Shown here: in pieces, positions 35,801-42,573 of the stretch
Position numbering within the stretch: position 1 is the stretch's first letter
How the letters are laid out: every line of letters begins with the position of its first letter
Assembly: GCF_040717535.1 (NCBI RefSeq)
Contig: NZ_JBFEFI010000006.1
Span: 248,001 to 312,000, forward strand
Source: Thalassoglobus sp. JC818
GTDB taxonomy: Bacteria > Planctomycetota > Planctomycetia > Planctomycetales > Planctomycetaceae
Length of the DNA: 64,000 nt
Direction: 5' to 3'
Made by a program: the position numbers and the translations under genes
Notes under the pieces: model-generated
Database searches by the model: none
Seen by the model: only the letters and a program-made list of their open reading frames with translations
What the model was told of the DNA's origin: nothing

Positions 35801-35813
35801 GCTCCGCTTTCAT
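29847..35813 (-). CDS. Giant hybrid histidine kinase with CheB-like, CheR-like, PAS and receiver domains
   Basis: 1,988 residues. Order: CheB-like methylesterase (about 10-195; GIGASAEG, AGHFG and GSGSDGSLG keep the Ser, His and Asp), CheR-like methyltransferase (about 215-480; IWVAGCANGAEAYSMS), a linker with a PAS (about 510-600), a coiled coil rich in EELxSxNEEL (about 640-730), seven PAS/PAC units (about 735-1590), a HisKA domain with MSHEIRTP (His near 1612), HATPase (about 1700-1830; LVGNAIKF, ADTGIGIG, GGTGLGLA) and a REC domain (about 1855-1985; LLDMQMPN with Asp near 1912). This resembles CheB-CheR fusion sensor kinases of other bacteria. Cytoplasmic, no membrane helix seen. It is probably a signal integrator; its output partner is not in the window. 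Confidence 0.92.
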   Translation of the reverse strand: MKAEQTNANASRPLVVGIGASAEGVDAICELLSALGEASEMAVLIAGHFGSDGSAGVVGKIADATSMEVVEVTQSAKLLGNTVYLSGNDDGLRASTDEVRSGPVEDMEASGPIDQLFHSIALSYGDHGVGVVLAGSGSDGSLGLKEISDYGGVTFAQSLATAESEAMPRSAADIGIADHVLSPDEIAAELLKYRRHFIDLERGGRAMHFHEEVRDLLPDLCETLEQATGHDFQHYKSSTLVRRIQRRIHVLKLNSADEYLGYLQHHSEEAQVLFRELLIGVTSFFRDPDAFESLRRDVLPSLFVGRDPEDPVRIWVAGCANGAEAYSMSILCEEVLRETNSSCRVQIFATDIDSRALNIARNGVYPVGIAEHVSSERLKRFFVRRGNQFHVCKEVRDHVLFSSHNLISDPPFSRMDLISCRNLLIYLGSHLQDKLFSVFHYSLRPGGYLFLGPSESMTSHGDLFRCVNVKHRISQRKGASTRPTPTARAASVESPRSSSSRGGSEHLVDLTEVAQRMVLDEFAPKYAVIDEFGQILNHSSDLEKYVKFQFGDFHNNLVKIVDSSLRIGLRSLLKEAVETSRKVQRDDLSIRSGDQIQRMMLTVQPMPRLGESESIYLVVFHEIGLPATINEEDNSHPHSETDADSLIFHLERELESTRYDLDKSLQDMEAANEELKSSNEELLSMNEELQSANEELEASKEEIREGSLALQRANTDLENLLRSTQIAAVFLDGELNVRSFTPAIQEIYSLLNSDIGRPLERFVPLVDDMPKLPSFEQIVDEGVVEHTVIAQSGKAYLRRVLPYRAYSGECEGIVVTFIDVTQLRESQELFQLLVDASAQIVWVTDADGTVTEDSPSWRAFTGQTFEEWIGEGWQDALHPADLPGLVEHWQAAVASGEQMHHEYRLQHHEGGYRWTQVRAVAQRTVDGSIHRWVGMNIDIDDRKRAERELEKAKIRLDLSFEASEMAPWSWDIPTGEVVSNENLNRLFGFPPNQDITTKEFIERIDEADRERVLASVERSVEGGDIFEEEYAVHRVDGQRRWLRARGRTQKNAEGKVEGFFGVVSDITERRQREQDLVDREAHLRRVINNQLGLVGVIDCNGNLVEVDDRSLEIAHTTRADVIGKHFADAPWWSYDPNVARQMREAMQRAFDGEIVRFDVSLFAPGDDGVMIDFMIAPIMNSDGEVEYLIPSGVDIRDRYRAEQRLVENERRVSMALQAGEMAAWEWTPEKSFWEPKLFELLGLPFEQSPSPELFFSVVHPEDLPVLQQHWLEAIDGSSDYEIQFRIVRPNGLVRWISAVGIVTRDDDGKVTSIHGLNWDITDQKEYEIRLEASEERLRLALSAAELSLWQWDVNTDLWFWLDDRSEEDEFASSVPLGSLADFLERIHIDDRAEVELSIRSALENTEPFRSEYRVYSDGEFRWVLSLAHLSLEDELSSLQMVGVEVDITERKNSELNLKLNEERLRLAGEASGFGSFHIDVLKRELHWSFEVRRILGYGDTDILTESFDDVPQFIHPEDRDSYAAAIRQALTDPWHPRGDLEHRVIRPDGEVRYVRTNWLSMWNDSVDGPKVEQVIGTMLDITRQRDNERKLELARQQAEVANESKSAFVANMSHEIRTPMTSILGYAELIQGRITDPEALEYLHTIRRNGDYLLEIINDILDLSKIEAGKLEVDSEKFDPSRIVEDVRSIMEVRATEKDLILDVIYANPIPAKIHSDPKRLKQILVNLVGNAIKFTHQGKVTLTVRTVERTSLEFKIADTGIGIGPEQQQRLFKPFSQGDASVSRHFGGTGLGLAISRRLTEMLSGTVSVESELGKGSVFTLRIPVGDIGDVEFVEPGSPSEFEEKTPVATPVEQIQLDGRVLVVDDRRDVRFLTKHILTKAQATVHELEDGQQAVEYITERVNVGEVPDLILLDMQMPNLDGYETARQLRKIGYQGPIIALTADAMQGDMNRCIESGCNAYLSKPIHSRALVEMVDRFMSNGSSLGS

Positions 35814-36284
35814 TCAGGGTGACCTTTTGATCGTTTTGAAAGAGGCAATGAAATTCTGCTCTCTTCGAACGAGTCTCTTATCTCTTGGAAATCACGTCAA
35901 TCGTTCTCGGCGAACGATAAATCCAATCTCCGCACATTCTAAAAACAAGTGAGAGTCGAATCACTCGAGACGATGCATCTTCAACTCGAGTTTGCAGCCT
36001 TTTGTCGCAGCGATCGCTGCATCCATCAAAGAGAAATGATTTCAAACAAGTGCGGAGACACCCGCGAAACAGTCCAGTTTGAAACCTGAGGTCCACTCAA
36101 CGTGAACTTCCGAGGATAGGGAACTCCGGCATTCGAATTGCTTATCGATTGTATTCAGAAATATCCCGATTGCTTCTTCCAAATAACCCCGAATCTTGAG
36201 GATTCGGACGGGACTCTGATTTATTGATCGATTCGTCCAGAAATTTTGGAAGAGATTCACTGTTACCCCTCAGGAGGACCGCAA
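35814..36284. other. Divergent intergenic region between the hybrid kinase and DJ-1 genes
   Basis: About 470 bases with a perfect 7-5-7 inverted repeat at 35900-35918 (ATCGTTC / GAACGAT) and a 14-bp perfect palindrome GCAGCGATCGCTGC at 36008-36021. No gene recognised. Confidence 0.5.
35900..35918. promoter_or_regulatory. Inverted repeat upstream of the hybrid kinase gene
   Basis: ATCGTTC-TCGGC-GAACGAT, about 87 bases upstream of the kinase ATG. It could be an operator. Confidence 0.3.
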
Positions 36285-36851
36285 ATGGCTGATCAGCCGC
36301 TTCACAACAAGAGAATCGCTTTCCTGGCCACCGATGGCTTTGAACAGGTCGAACTCACTCAGCCATGGGAAGCCATTCAGGAAGCAGGAGCGAACGTCGT
36401 TCTCGTCTCACCCAAAGACGGAAAAATTCAGGGAATGAACCACGACGAAAAAGGAGATCTCTTCTCGGTCGACGAGAACGTTCGATCGGTCGCAGCTGAA
36501 AACTTCGATGGTCTCGTTCTTCCCGGCGGCGTTGCCAATCCCGACTCGCTCCGCATGGACGAAAACTCCGTTCAATTTGTTCGCGAATTCTTCGAACAAG
36601 GGAAGCCCGTCGCTGCCATTTGCCACGGTCTGTGGACGCTGATCGAAGCGGATGTCGTCCTCGACAGAAAAGTCACTTCCTGGCCGAGCCTGAAAACAGA
36701 CCTCAAAAACGCGGGTGCTCACTGGGTCGACGAAGAGTGTGTCTGCGATGAAGGGCTGGTCACCAGCCGCAATCCCGACGACCTCCCTGCATTCTGCAAG
36801 AAAGCAATCGAAGAATTTGCCGAAGGCAAACACGCTGCCCAGACTGCCTGA
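36285..36851 (+). CDS. DJ-1/PfpI family protein (class-I glutamine amidotransferase-like)
   Basis: 188 residues from ATG 36285, which has a full AGGAGG Shine-Dalgarno seven bases upstream. The nucleophile elbow is AAICHGLW (Cys), with the family pattern FLATDGFEQVELTQPWEAI at the N-terminus and LPGGVANPDSLR. This places it near YhbO/PfpI deglycase-like proteins, which act on glyoxal adducts or as small stress chaperones. It is a single cytoplasmic domain. The gene stands alone, with divergent regulation from the hybrid kinase. Confidence 0.92.
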   Translation: MADQPLHNKRIAFLATDGFEQVELTQPWEAIQEAGANVVLVSPKDGKIQGMNHDEKGDLFSVDENVRSVAAENFDGLVLPGGVANPDSLRMDENSVQFVREFFEQGKPVAAICHGLWTLIEADVVLDRKVTSWPSLKTDLKNAGAHWVDEECVCDEGLVTSRNPDDLPAFCKKAIEEFAEGKHAAQTA

Positions 36852-37051
36852 TTTCCTGGAACGAGATACAACGGAACTCGATGACCTGCCACTCTGAAAT
36901 CGTACTCGGGGTGACAGGTCATCTTGCGTTGTGGCTTCTCATCGATCAGATTTGCGAACGACTTCGAATCTCGTCGATGATCTGTGATGGATTTCCGGTC
37001 GATAACTGAGAATCAGGCAATCCGCCGCGCGTCAACTTCGCAGAGGGTTCC

Positions 37052-37080
37052 TTTTCAAATTGGTGAAAAGCGTCTATAAT
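37052..37080 (+). promoter_or_regulatory. Promoter upstream of the bL37-like mini-gene
   Basis: A perfect TATAAT (37075-37080) with TTTTCA (4 of 6) 17 bases upstream. About 67 bases separate it from the ATG at 37148. Confidence 0.6.
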
Positions 37081-37147
37081 CCTCTGCTCGAATTTGACAA
37101 AACCCACCCCTCTGAGGGTGAAGTATCATTAGCTGAGTGAGAAACCG

Positions 37148-37246
37148 ATGGCAAAGACACAGCGAAAACTGAAGAAAGCGAATCACGGAAAACGCCCGGC
37201 CAGTGCACAAGCTCGCCGCGCAAAGCGTAAGATGATCAAAACTTAG
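37148..37246 (+). CDS. Tiny basic protein resembling ribosomal protein bL37
   Basis: 32 residues, strongly basic (Lys/Arg plus one His; no acidic residues). The middle reads KKANHGKRPA, which closely matches the C-terminal KANHGKRPN signature I recall for actinobacterial ribosomal protein bL37. Here it continues for another 14 basic residues (SAQARRAKRKM...). The frame has a good promoter upstream and a perfect intrinsic terminator 52 bases downstream, so it is a complete transcription unit of about 240 bases. The likely role is a ribosomal large-subunit or RNA-binding accessory protein. The bL37 link rests on short motif recall and needs structural or homology proof. Confidence 0.65.
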   Translation: MAKTQRKLKKANHGKRPASAQARRAKRKMIKT

Positions 37247-37297
37247 GACAAAACCTGAGAACGATCAGCTGCATCTGAACGGATATTCAGAAAACAG

Positions 37298-37326
37298 GGA
37301 CGCACGAATCAGTGCGTCCTTTTTTT
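37298..37326 (+). terminator. Perfect intrinsic terminator, ending at the hpnC start
   Basis: Eight-base stem GGACGCAC / GTGCGTCC with a six-base loop, followed by seven T. It closes the bL37-like unit. The T-run abuts the first hpnC ATG (37327), so hpnC either needs read-through or an internal promoter. Confidence 0.92.
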
Positions 37327-37338
37327 ATGGTCAGGCGT

Positions 37339-38253
37339 ATGTCATCTGTGATTGAGGATCTGAAGAAATGGGGCCCGGATGGCACCGGAGCACCGCTCAA
37401 TCTGTCCGAAGCTGAGCAGTACACCCGGCAACTAGCGACCACTCACTACGAGAATTTTCCAGTTGTGACGAAAGTCGTCCCGCGTGACCTGCGTCAGCAC
37501 TTCGCAAATGTCTATGGATTCTGTCGGTGGGCGGATGATTTAGGGGACGAGACCGGGTCACCGGAGGAATCACTCAGACTTCTCAGTTGGTGGAAGAGCG
37601 AACTGCATCGCTGCTACGAGGGCCAGGTCAGCCATCCGATTTACGTCGCGCTCAAACCAACGATCGAGAAATTCTCCATCCCGATCGACCCGTTTGAAGA
37701 TCTGATTTCTGCGTTTGAACAGGACCAGTCCGTTCAAAACTACGACACGTTTTCTCAACTCACCGACTACTGTCGCCGCAGCGCCAATCCGGTCGGTCGC
37801 ATCGTTTTGCACCTGATCGGTTCTCCTCACCCGGAAAATCTTCGCTGCTCCGACTCAATCTGCACCGGCCTGCAACTCGCCAACTTCTGGCAAGACGTCT
37901 CTCGCGATCACGACATCGGACGCGTTTATCTTCCACGAGAGGATCGTGAGCGATTCGGGTATTCTGACGAAGATCTTGAAGACAAACGGTTCACACCGGA
38001 GTTCCGACAGCTGCTCGAATTTGAAGTCGACCGGACTCGTGAGCTGTTTCGCGAGGGCGAACCGCTGGTTCGATCACTCTCTGGGCGATGGCGAATCGTC
38101 GTGGACCTCTTTTCTCGCGGCGGACAGATGGTTCTCGATGAAATTACCCGACTCGACTACAACGTCTGGCGTCAACGACCAGTCATCACGAAATCGCACG
38201 CAGCGAAAGCCTTGCTGAAAAGCATCGTGTCGTCGGTCATCGGGCGACGCTGA
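37339..38253 (+). CDS. hpnC: Squalene synthase-like protein HpnC
   Basis: 304 residues from ATG 37339 (CAGG nearby); an ATG at 37327 directly after the T-run is an alternative. The trans-isoprenyl diphosphate synthase fold is shown by YENFPVVTKVVPRDLRQHFANVYGFCRWADDLGDE (first Asp-rich motif DDLGDE), NPVGRIVLHL and LANFWQDVSRDHDIGRVYLP (second motif DVSRDHD). The ENFPV start favours HpnC, which acts with HpnD and HpnE on farnesyl diphosphate to squalene. Partners are not in the window. The gene sits behind a terminator, which is odd. Confidence 0.88.
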   Translation: MSSVIEDLKKWGPDGTGAPLNLSEAEQYTRQLATTHYENFPVVTKVVPRDLRQHFANVYGFCRWADDLGDETGSPEESLRLLSWWKSELHRCYEGQVSHPIYVALKPTIEKFSIPIDPFEDLISAFEQDQSVQNYDTFSQLTDYCRRSANPVGRIVLHLIGSPHPENLRCSDSICTGLQLANFWQDVSRDHDIGRVYLPREDRERFGYSDEDLEDKRFTPEFRQLLEFEVDRTRELFREGEPLVRSLSGRWRIVVDLFSRGGQMVLDEITRLDYNVWRQRPVITKSHAAKALLKSIVSSVIGRR

Positions 38254-38603
38254 CGCAATTGCTCCCATCCATCGATCTGCTTTCGCCAACCACCAGATGA
38301 AGTCGCTTCTGAAACCAGTTTTGGAAGCTGACATCGCGGACACAACTTACGAATCATGTATCGCTACCGGCTTGTCACAACTCTTTCGAACACATTGACT
38401 TGTGTTTCTCAAACGAGCAAACAACAAGATCGGGTATTTGGAGGAATTGACGGACTTGGATCTATTCTCCAAAGATTTGGGAAATCGTTAGTCCAACACA
38501 GTATTGAAGTTTGGTCAATCGGTGCCTCTCACAGGTGAAGCTGCGGAGCAATCGAAATTGACAATCTGAACAGAGAATTTATAGTTGACCCCCATCGCTC
38601 GCT
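38254..38603. other. Intergenic stretch downstream of hpnC
   Basis: About 350 bases with short stop-interrupted frames only. No gene, hairpin terminator or RNA was recognised. Confidence 0.5.
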
Positions 38604-38619
38604 TCACAATATCTTGCGT
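38604..38619. promoter_or_regulatory. NrdR-type box 1 upstream of nrdJ
   Basis: TCACAATATCTTGCGT matches the 16-bp NrdR consensus (acaCwAtATaTwGtgT, from memory) at about 13 of 16 positions. Its centre is 31 bp from box 2, the usual helical-turn spacing of tandem NrdR sites. A possible -35 (TTGACC, 38585-38590) lies just upstream, so a promoter -10 region would overlap the box. Confidence 0.6.
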
Positions 38620-38634
38620 CAATCGACGAGCTTC

Positions 38635-38650
38635 ACACAATAAATTGTGT
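38635..38650. promoter_or_regulatory. NrdR-type box 2 upstream of nrdJ
   Basis: ACACAATAAATTGTGT is a palindrome with seven-base arms matching the NrdR consensus at about 15 of 16 positions. It lies 15 bases after box 1 and about 224 bases before the nrdJ start. Confidence 0.75.
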
Positions 38651-38710
38651 CAATCTCCTGTTTCTGTCCAGTTTGGCCACTGCCGGTTCTTTCTGCATCC
38701 GATACTATAG

Positions 38711-38727
38711 GTACGTCACGCACGTAC
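38711..38727. promoter_or_regulatory. Inverted repeat GTACGT-CACGC-ACGTAC in the nrdJ leader
   Basis: Six-base perfect arms around five bases, inside a leader of more than 220 bases. Function unknown. Further hairpin potential (AGCTC / GAGCT) follows near 38770. Confidence 0.35.
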
Positions 38728-38873
38728 ACTGCACAAGAATTCAGTAGCGTTCATGCTGCGCGGACGGAGCTCGTGAGCTGACATTTGGGGGCGTGAGTGC
38801 GTAGTGAGCGTTTCGATTGAGCGCGTTGCTGATCGAATGAGACGAGAAACGATGCAGAGTGGAGAGGTGCACG

Positions 38874-41800
38874 ATGCACAATTCAGAAGGAATGACGGTG
38901 TCGCAGACGAACTTTCAGGGTGCTGGAGTACAAGGGTTGCGTGTCGATCCTTATTTCTGTCCCGCCGGCGCCGACCCGTTTGAAACAGTCAATTGGGTTC
39001 CACGATCAGCCCAGATTAAAGACGAAAACGGTGGTGTTCTGTTCGAACAGAATGAATGCCTCGTCCCGTCCAGCTGGTCTGCGTTGGCGACGAATGTTGT
39101 CGTCTCAAAATATTTCTTTGGAGAACCAGGAACTCCGCAACGCGAAACAAGCGTTCGGCAAGTCATCTACCGTGTTGCCCGAACCATCGCGAACTGGGGA
39201 ATTCAGGACGGGTACTTCGCCACTCCTGAAGATGGAGAAACCTTCTACCGCGAACTCGCCTGGCTGTGCACACATCAGCACGGCTCATTCAACTCGCCGG
39301 TCTGGTTCAACGTCGGCCTGTTTCATGAATACGGAGTGAAAGGCTCGCAAGGCAACTACCACTTCGATCCAAACACAAAACGGATCGAGCGTCCGGAAAC
39401 TCCTTACGAATTCCCGCAGGCGTCCGCATGTTTCATTCAGTCCGTCGAAGACTCGATGGACGGCATCATGCGACTCGCCACGTCCGAAGCAATGCTCTTC
39501 AAATTCGGATCAGGAACCGGCACAGATCTGTCCACCATCCGCAGCTCTCGCGAAAAACTCTCCGGGGGCGGAACACCTTCGGGCCCACTCTCGTTCATGC
39601 GAGTGTACGACCAGATCGCAGCTGTCGTGAAGTCCGGAGGAAAGACTCGCCGTGCAGCCAAGATGCAGTCGATCAAAGACTGGCATCCTGACGTGATGGA
39701 TTTCATTCAATGTAAAACCAAGGAAGAAAAGAAAGCCCACACGCTCATCGCCAGCGGCGAATACGACTCGAACTTCAACGGCGAAGCGTACTCGTCGATC
39801 ATGTTCCAGAACGCGAACCTTTCAGTTCGCCTCAGCGACGAGTTCATGCAGTCTGTCGAAAACGACTCGGACTGGACCACACGCTGGGTCACTGATCCCA
39901 GCAAAGACGGCCCCACCTACAAAGCCCGAGAAATCCTGCGAGCCATGGCCGAAGGCACGTGGCAGTGTGGAGATCCGGGCGTCCAGTACGACACCACCAT
40001 CAACAGCTGGCACACCTGTAAGAACTCCGGACCGATCAATGCATCGAACCCATGTTCGGAATACATGTTCCTCGACGACACCGCCTGCAACCTGTCGAGC
40101 ATCAACCTTAAGAAGATGATGCGACCAGACGGTTCCTTCGATGTCGAACGTTTCCGAAGAGCTTGTTCGATCTTCATCACAGCCCAGGAAATCCTCGTCG
40201 ATCACGCGAGTTACCCAACTCCAGCGATCGCTGAGAACTCCCATCTCTATCGACCGCTCGGTCTTGGATACGCCAACCTTGGCAGCTTGCTGATGACGAT
40301 GGGTATTCCTTACGACAGCGATGCTGGACGTGGAATTTGCGGTGCTTTGACCGCGATTCTCAACGGCGAAGGATATCGAACCTCCGCCGAAATCGCTGGC
40401 AACATCGGACCGTTCGCGGGTTACCGTGACAACGAACAACCGATGCTCAACGTCATGCAGATGCATCGAAACGCCGTCGAGAATATCGACTCTTCCTGCC
40501 CTGCCTACCTGCAAGATGCAGCCCGACAAGTCTGGAACGAGTGCCTGCAGCTGGGCCGACAAAACGGTTACCGCAATGCTCAGGCAACAGTCCTCGCACC
40601 GACGGGAACAATCGCCTTCATGATGGACTGCGACACCACCGGCATCGAACCGGACATCGCACTCATCAAATACAAGCAACTCGCTGGCGGCGGAATGATG
40701 AAAATCGTCAACCAGACGGTCCCACACTCGCTGCAGGTTCTCGGATACGATGAACCGGAAATCAAAGGGATTCTGGAGTACCTCGAGGAAAACGAGACGA
40801 TCGAGGGAGCTCCTGGCCTCAAGGATGATCACCTGCCCGTCTTTGACTGTGCTTTCAAGCCTGCCAACGGCAGCCGCTCGATTCACTGGCGTGGACACGT
40901 CGGCATGATGGCGGCAGCTCAGCCGTTCCTGTCGGGAGCCATTTCCAAGACAGTCAACATGCCTTCCACTTCGACCGTGGAAGACATCGAGAACGCCTAC
41001 ATCGAAGGTTGGAAACTCGGCCTCAAAGCCCTCGCGATTTACCGCGATGGTTCCAAGCAGAGCCAGCCTCTCGCCACCAAGAAAGAAGGCGACCGCAAAG
41101 CTGGCTCGTCCGACCGGCCAAAACGCAGACGGCTCCCGGACACCCGACAATCGCTCACCCACAAATTCAATGTTGGTGGTCACGAAGGCTACATCACTGT
41201 TGGTCTCTTCGAAGACGGAGCCCCCGGCGAACTCTTCATCGTCATGGCGAAAGAAGGATCGACGATCGGTGGTCTCATGGATGTGATCGGCACGGAAACG
41301 TCGCTCGCACTTCAATTCGGAGTGCCGCTTGATGCCCTTGTGAACAAGTTCAGTCACGCCCGATTTGAGCCTTCCGGTTGGACCACCAACCCGGACATCC
41401 CCGTCGCCAAGAGTGTTGTCGATTACATCTTCCGATGGCTCGGCATTACGTTCATCGACGGCTACCGCGAAGCGAACACGCCGAAGCGGGACGACGGAGA
41501 CAAGTCGGCAAACCCCACTAAACCCTCGCATCATGACGACGCAGAGGGAGAAGCACAGGACGCCGCTTCAAAGGTCGCTGCTCGAGTTTTCGAACGAGCC
41601 AACGCTCCGAAAAAGACTCAAGAGCCACAAGGCCAACATTCCAACGGCCACAGTACCAATGGCAACGGCCATCGCTCTACAGAGACCAATGGTCAGCAAC
41701 CCGCCGAGCAGATGACTTCGCAGAATCTGGAGGTCCTTCATCTCGAAGTGAACGACCGATCCAGCCAGTTCGCAGAATTCCAGTCGGATGCCCCCGCATG

Positions 41801-41882
41801 CGACAACTGCGGAGCCATCACTTGCCGCAACGGCAACTGTTATCTCTGTCACAACTGCGGCAACAGCATGGGCTGCTCATAA
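38874..41882 (+). CDS. nrdJ: Adenosylcobalamin-dependent (class II) ribonucleotide reductase NrdJ
   Basis: 1,002 residues from ATG 38874, with GGAGAGG six bases upstream. It reduces ribonucleotides using adenosylcobalamin. Characteristic segments are FKFGSGTGTDLSTIRSS, GGGTPSGPLSFM, NPCSEYMFLDDTACNLSSIN (active-site Cys), GLGYANLGSLLMTMG and APTGTIAFMMDCDTTGIEP. A TSCPD domain follows (about 765-860), then a low-complexity linker rich in Asn/Gly/Gln, and a C-terminal Cys cluster (CDNCGAITCRNG, CHNCGNSMGC) likely for zinc or thiol relay. No N-terminal ATP-cone is seen. Preceded by tandem NrdR boxes and followed by a REP palindrome that could terminate it. Confidence 0.97.
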   Translation: MHNSEGMTVSQTNFQGAGVQGLRVDPYFCPAGADPFETVNWVPRSAQIKDENGGVLFEQNECLVPSSWSALATNVVVSKYFFGEPGTPQRETSVRQVIYRVARTIANWGIQDGYFATPEDGETFYRELAWLCTHQHGSFNSPVWFNVGLFHEYGVKGSQGNYHFDPNTKRIERPETPYEFPQASACFIQSVEDSMDGIMRLATSEAMLFKFGSGTGTDLSTIRSSREKLSGGGTPSGPLSFMRVYDQIAAVVKSGGKTRRAAKMQSIKDWHPDVMDFIQCKTKEEKKAHTLIASGEYDSNFNGEAYSSIMFQNANLSVRLSDEFMQSVENDSDWTTRWVTDPSKDGPTYKAREILRAMAEGTWQCGDPGVQYDTTINSWHTCKNSGPINASNPCSEYMFLDDTACNLSSINLKKMMRPDGSFDVERFRRACSIFITAQEILVDHASYPTPAIAENSHLYRPLGLGYANLGSLLMTMGIPYDSDAGRGICGALTAILNGEGYRTSAEIAGNIGPFAGYRDNEQPMLNVMQMHRNAVENIDSSCPAYLQDAARQVWNECLQLGRQNGYRNAQATVLAPTGTIAFMMDCDTTGIEPDIALIKYKQLAGGGMMKIVNQTVPHSLQVLGYDEPEIKGILEYLEENETIEGAPGLKDDHLPVFDCAFKPANGSRSIHWRGHVGMMAAAQPFLSGAISKTVNMPSTSTVEDIENAYIEGWKLGLKALAIYRDGSKQSQPLATKKEGDRKAGSSDRPKRRRLPDTRQSLTHKFNVGGHEGYITVGLFEDGAPGELFIVMAKEGSTIGGLMDVIGTETSLALQFGVPLDALVNKFSHARFEPSGWTTNPDIPVAKSVVDYIFRWLGITFIDGYREANTPKRDDGDKSANPTKPSHHDDAEGEAQDAASKVAARVFERANAPKKTQEPQGQHSNGHSTNGNGHRSTETNGQQPAEQMTSQNLEVLHLEVNDRSSQFAEFQSDAPACDNCGAITCRNGNCYLCHNCGNSMGCS

Positions 41883-41914
41883 CCAAAGTTGCGACGCTCA
41901 ACATGATTACGCAC

Positions 41915-41965
41915 TTAGCCCCGGGTGACTCACCCGGGGCTAAATTGTGACTCACCCGGGGCTAA
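41915..41965. repeat. REP-like palindrome with a tandem half-copy, left of the RAYT gene
   Basis: A 29-bp palindrome (41915-41943, 14-base arms TTAGCCCCGGGTGA around a central C) followed by a second copy of its right half (41948-41965, 18 bases at a 22-base period). TTTTT follows, so one of the two right arms can pair to form a terminator for nrdJ. The reverse-complement copy sits after the transposase. Confidence 0.88.
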
Positions 41966-42056
41966 TTTTTGAATCACACGTTGCTAAAGTGCAAAACTCA
42001 ATTTGAATCTAGAATTCAAATCCGCACGCCGTTCAAGAAACTGAAACACACGGGCC

Positions 42057-42554
42057 ATGAGTTCGAACATCCTCGCAACCATGTTTACGTTCACGACGTA
42101 CGGAACATGGCTCCGTGGTGATCAACGCGGTTGGGTTCAGCACGGCCAAGTCTACTCTGAAAACCCACAACTTGAAGCATCCGATCGCGCACGGATGAAA
42201 CATGCCCCATTCTACTTCGACGAAGATCAGTGGTTCGAAATCGGGGACAAGATCGGAACACAACTGACCCAACGCTCAGACGTCAAGATTCTCGCGATGG
42301 CCATTCGAAGCTGGCACGTCCACTTTCTGGTCAGCGCGTCGTGCCATGAGCCCGGAGTCATCGCTAAGTGCGCGAAAGATGCGGTGAGATACCATTTGCG
42401 GCCGGGGCGACCGATCTGGACGACTGGCTACGACAAAAGATATTGCTTCGACGAACAAACGGTTTTCAATCGCGTCCGGTACATTGAGCGACACAATACC
42501 GAACTCGATCGTCCACCACGCCCATGGGATTTCATCACCGACTGGCGCATGTAG
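42057..42554 (+). CDS. REP-associated tyrosine transposase (RAYT; IS200-like Y1 HUH nuclease)
   Basis: 165 residues. The HUH motif is SWHVHFLV (His-Val-His, about residues 82-89) and the likely nucleophile is a Tyr in YDKRYCF or VRYIERHN near the C-terminus. The N-terminus (TYGTWLRGDQRGWVQ) matches the TYGTWLxGDxRGWV pattern of REP-associated transposases. It is flanked on both sides by matching GC-rich palindromes (41915-41965 and 42574-42602), the usual RAYT/REP arrangement, and has no terminal IS structure of its own. Such proteins cut single-stranded REP DNA. It lies between nrdJ and a sulfatase and looks intact, so it may be domesticated. Confidence 0.88.
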   Translation: MSSNILATMFTFTTYGTWLRGDQRGWVQHGQVYSENPQLEASDRARMKHAPFYFDEDQWFEIGDKIGTQLTQRSDVKILAMAIRSWHVHFLVSASCHEPGVIAKCAKDAVRYHLRPGRPIWTTGYDKRYCFDEQTVFNRVRYIERHNTELDRPPRPWDFITDWRM

Positions 42555-42573
42555 CGAACTCAATAACAACAAT

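Noticed and set aside
38651-38873. Cobalamin riboswitch in the nrdJ leader
   Set aside because: Only a GCCACTG-like fragment is present; the rest of the conserved core and the B12-box pattern were not found.
39822-41534. 570-codon minus-strand frame antisense to nrdJ
   Set aside because: It is the mirror of strongly conserved nrdJ, caused by codon bias. It has no domain or ribosome-binding site.
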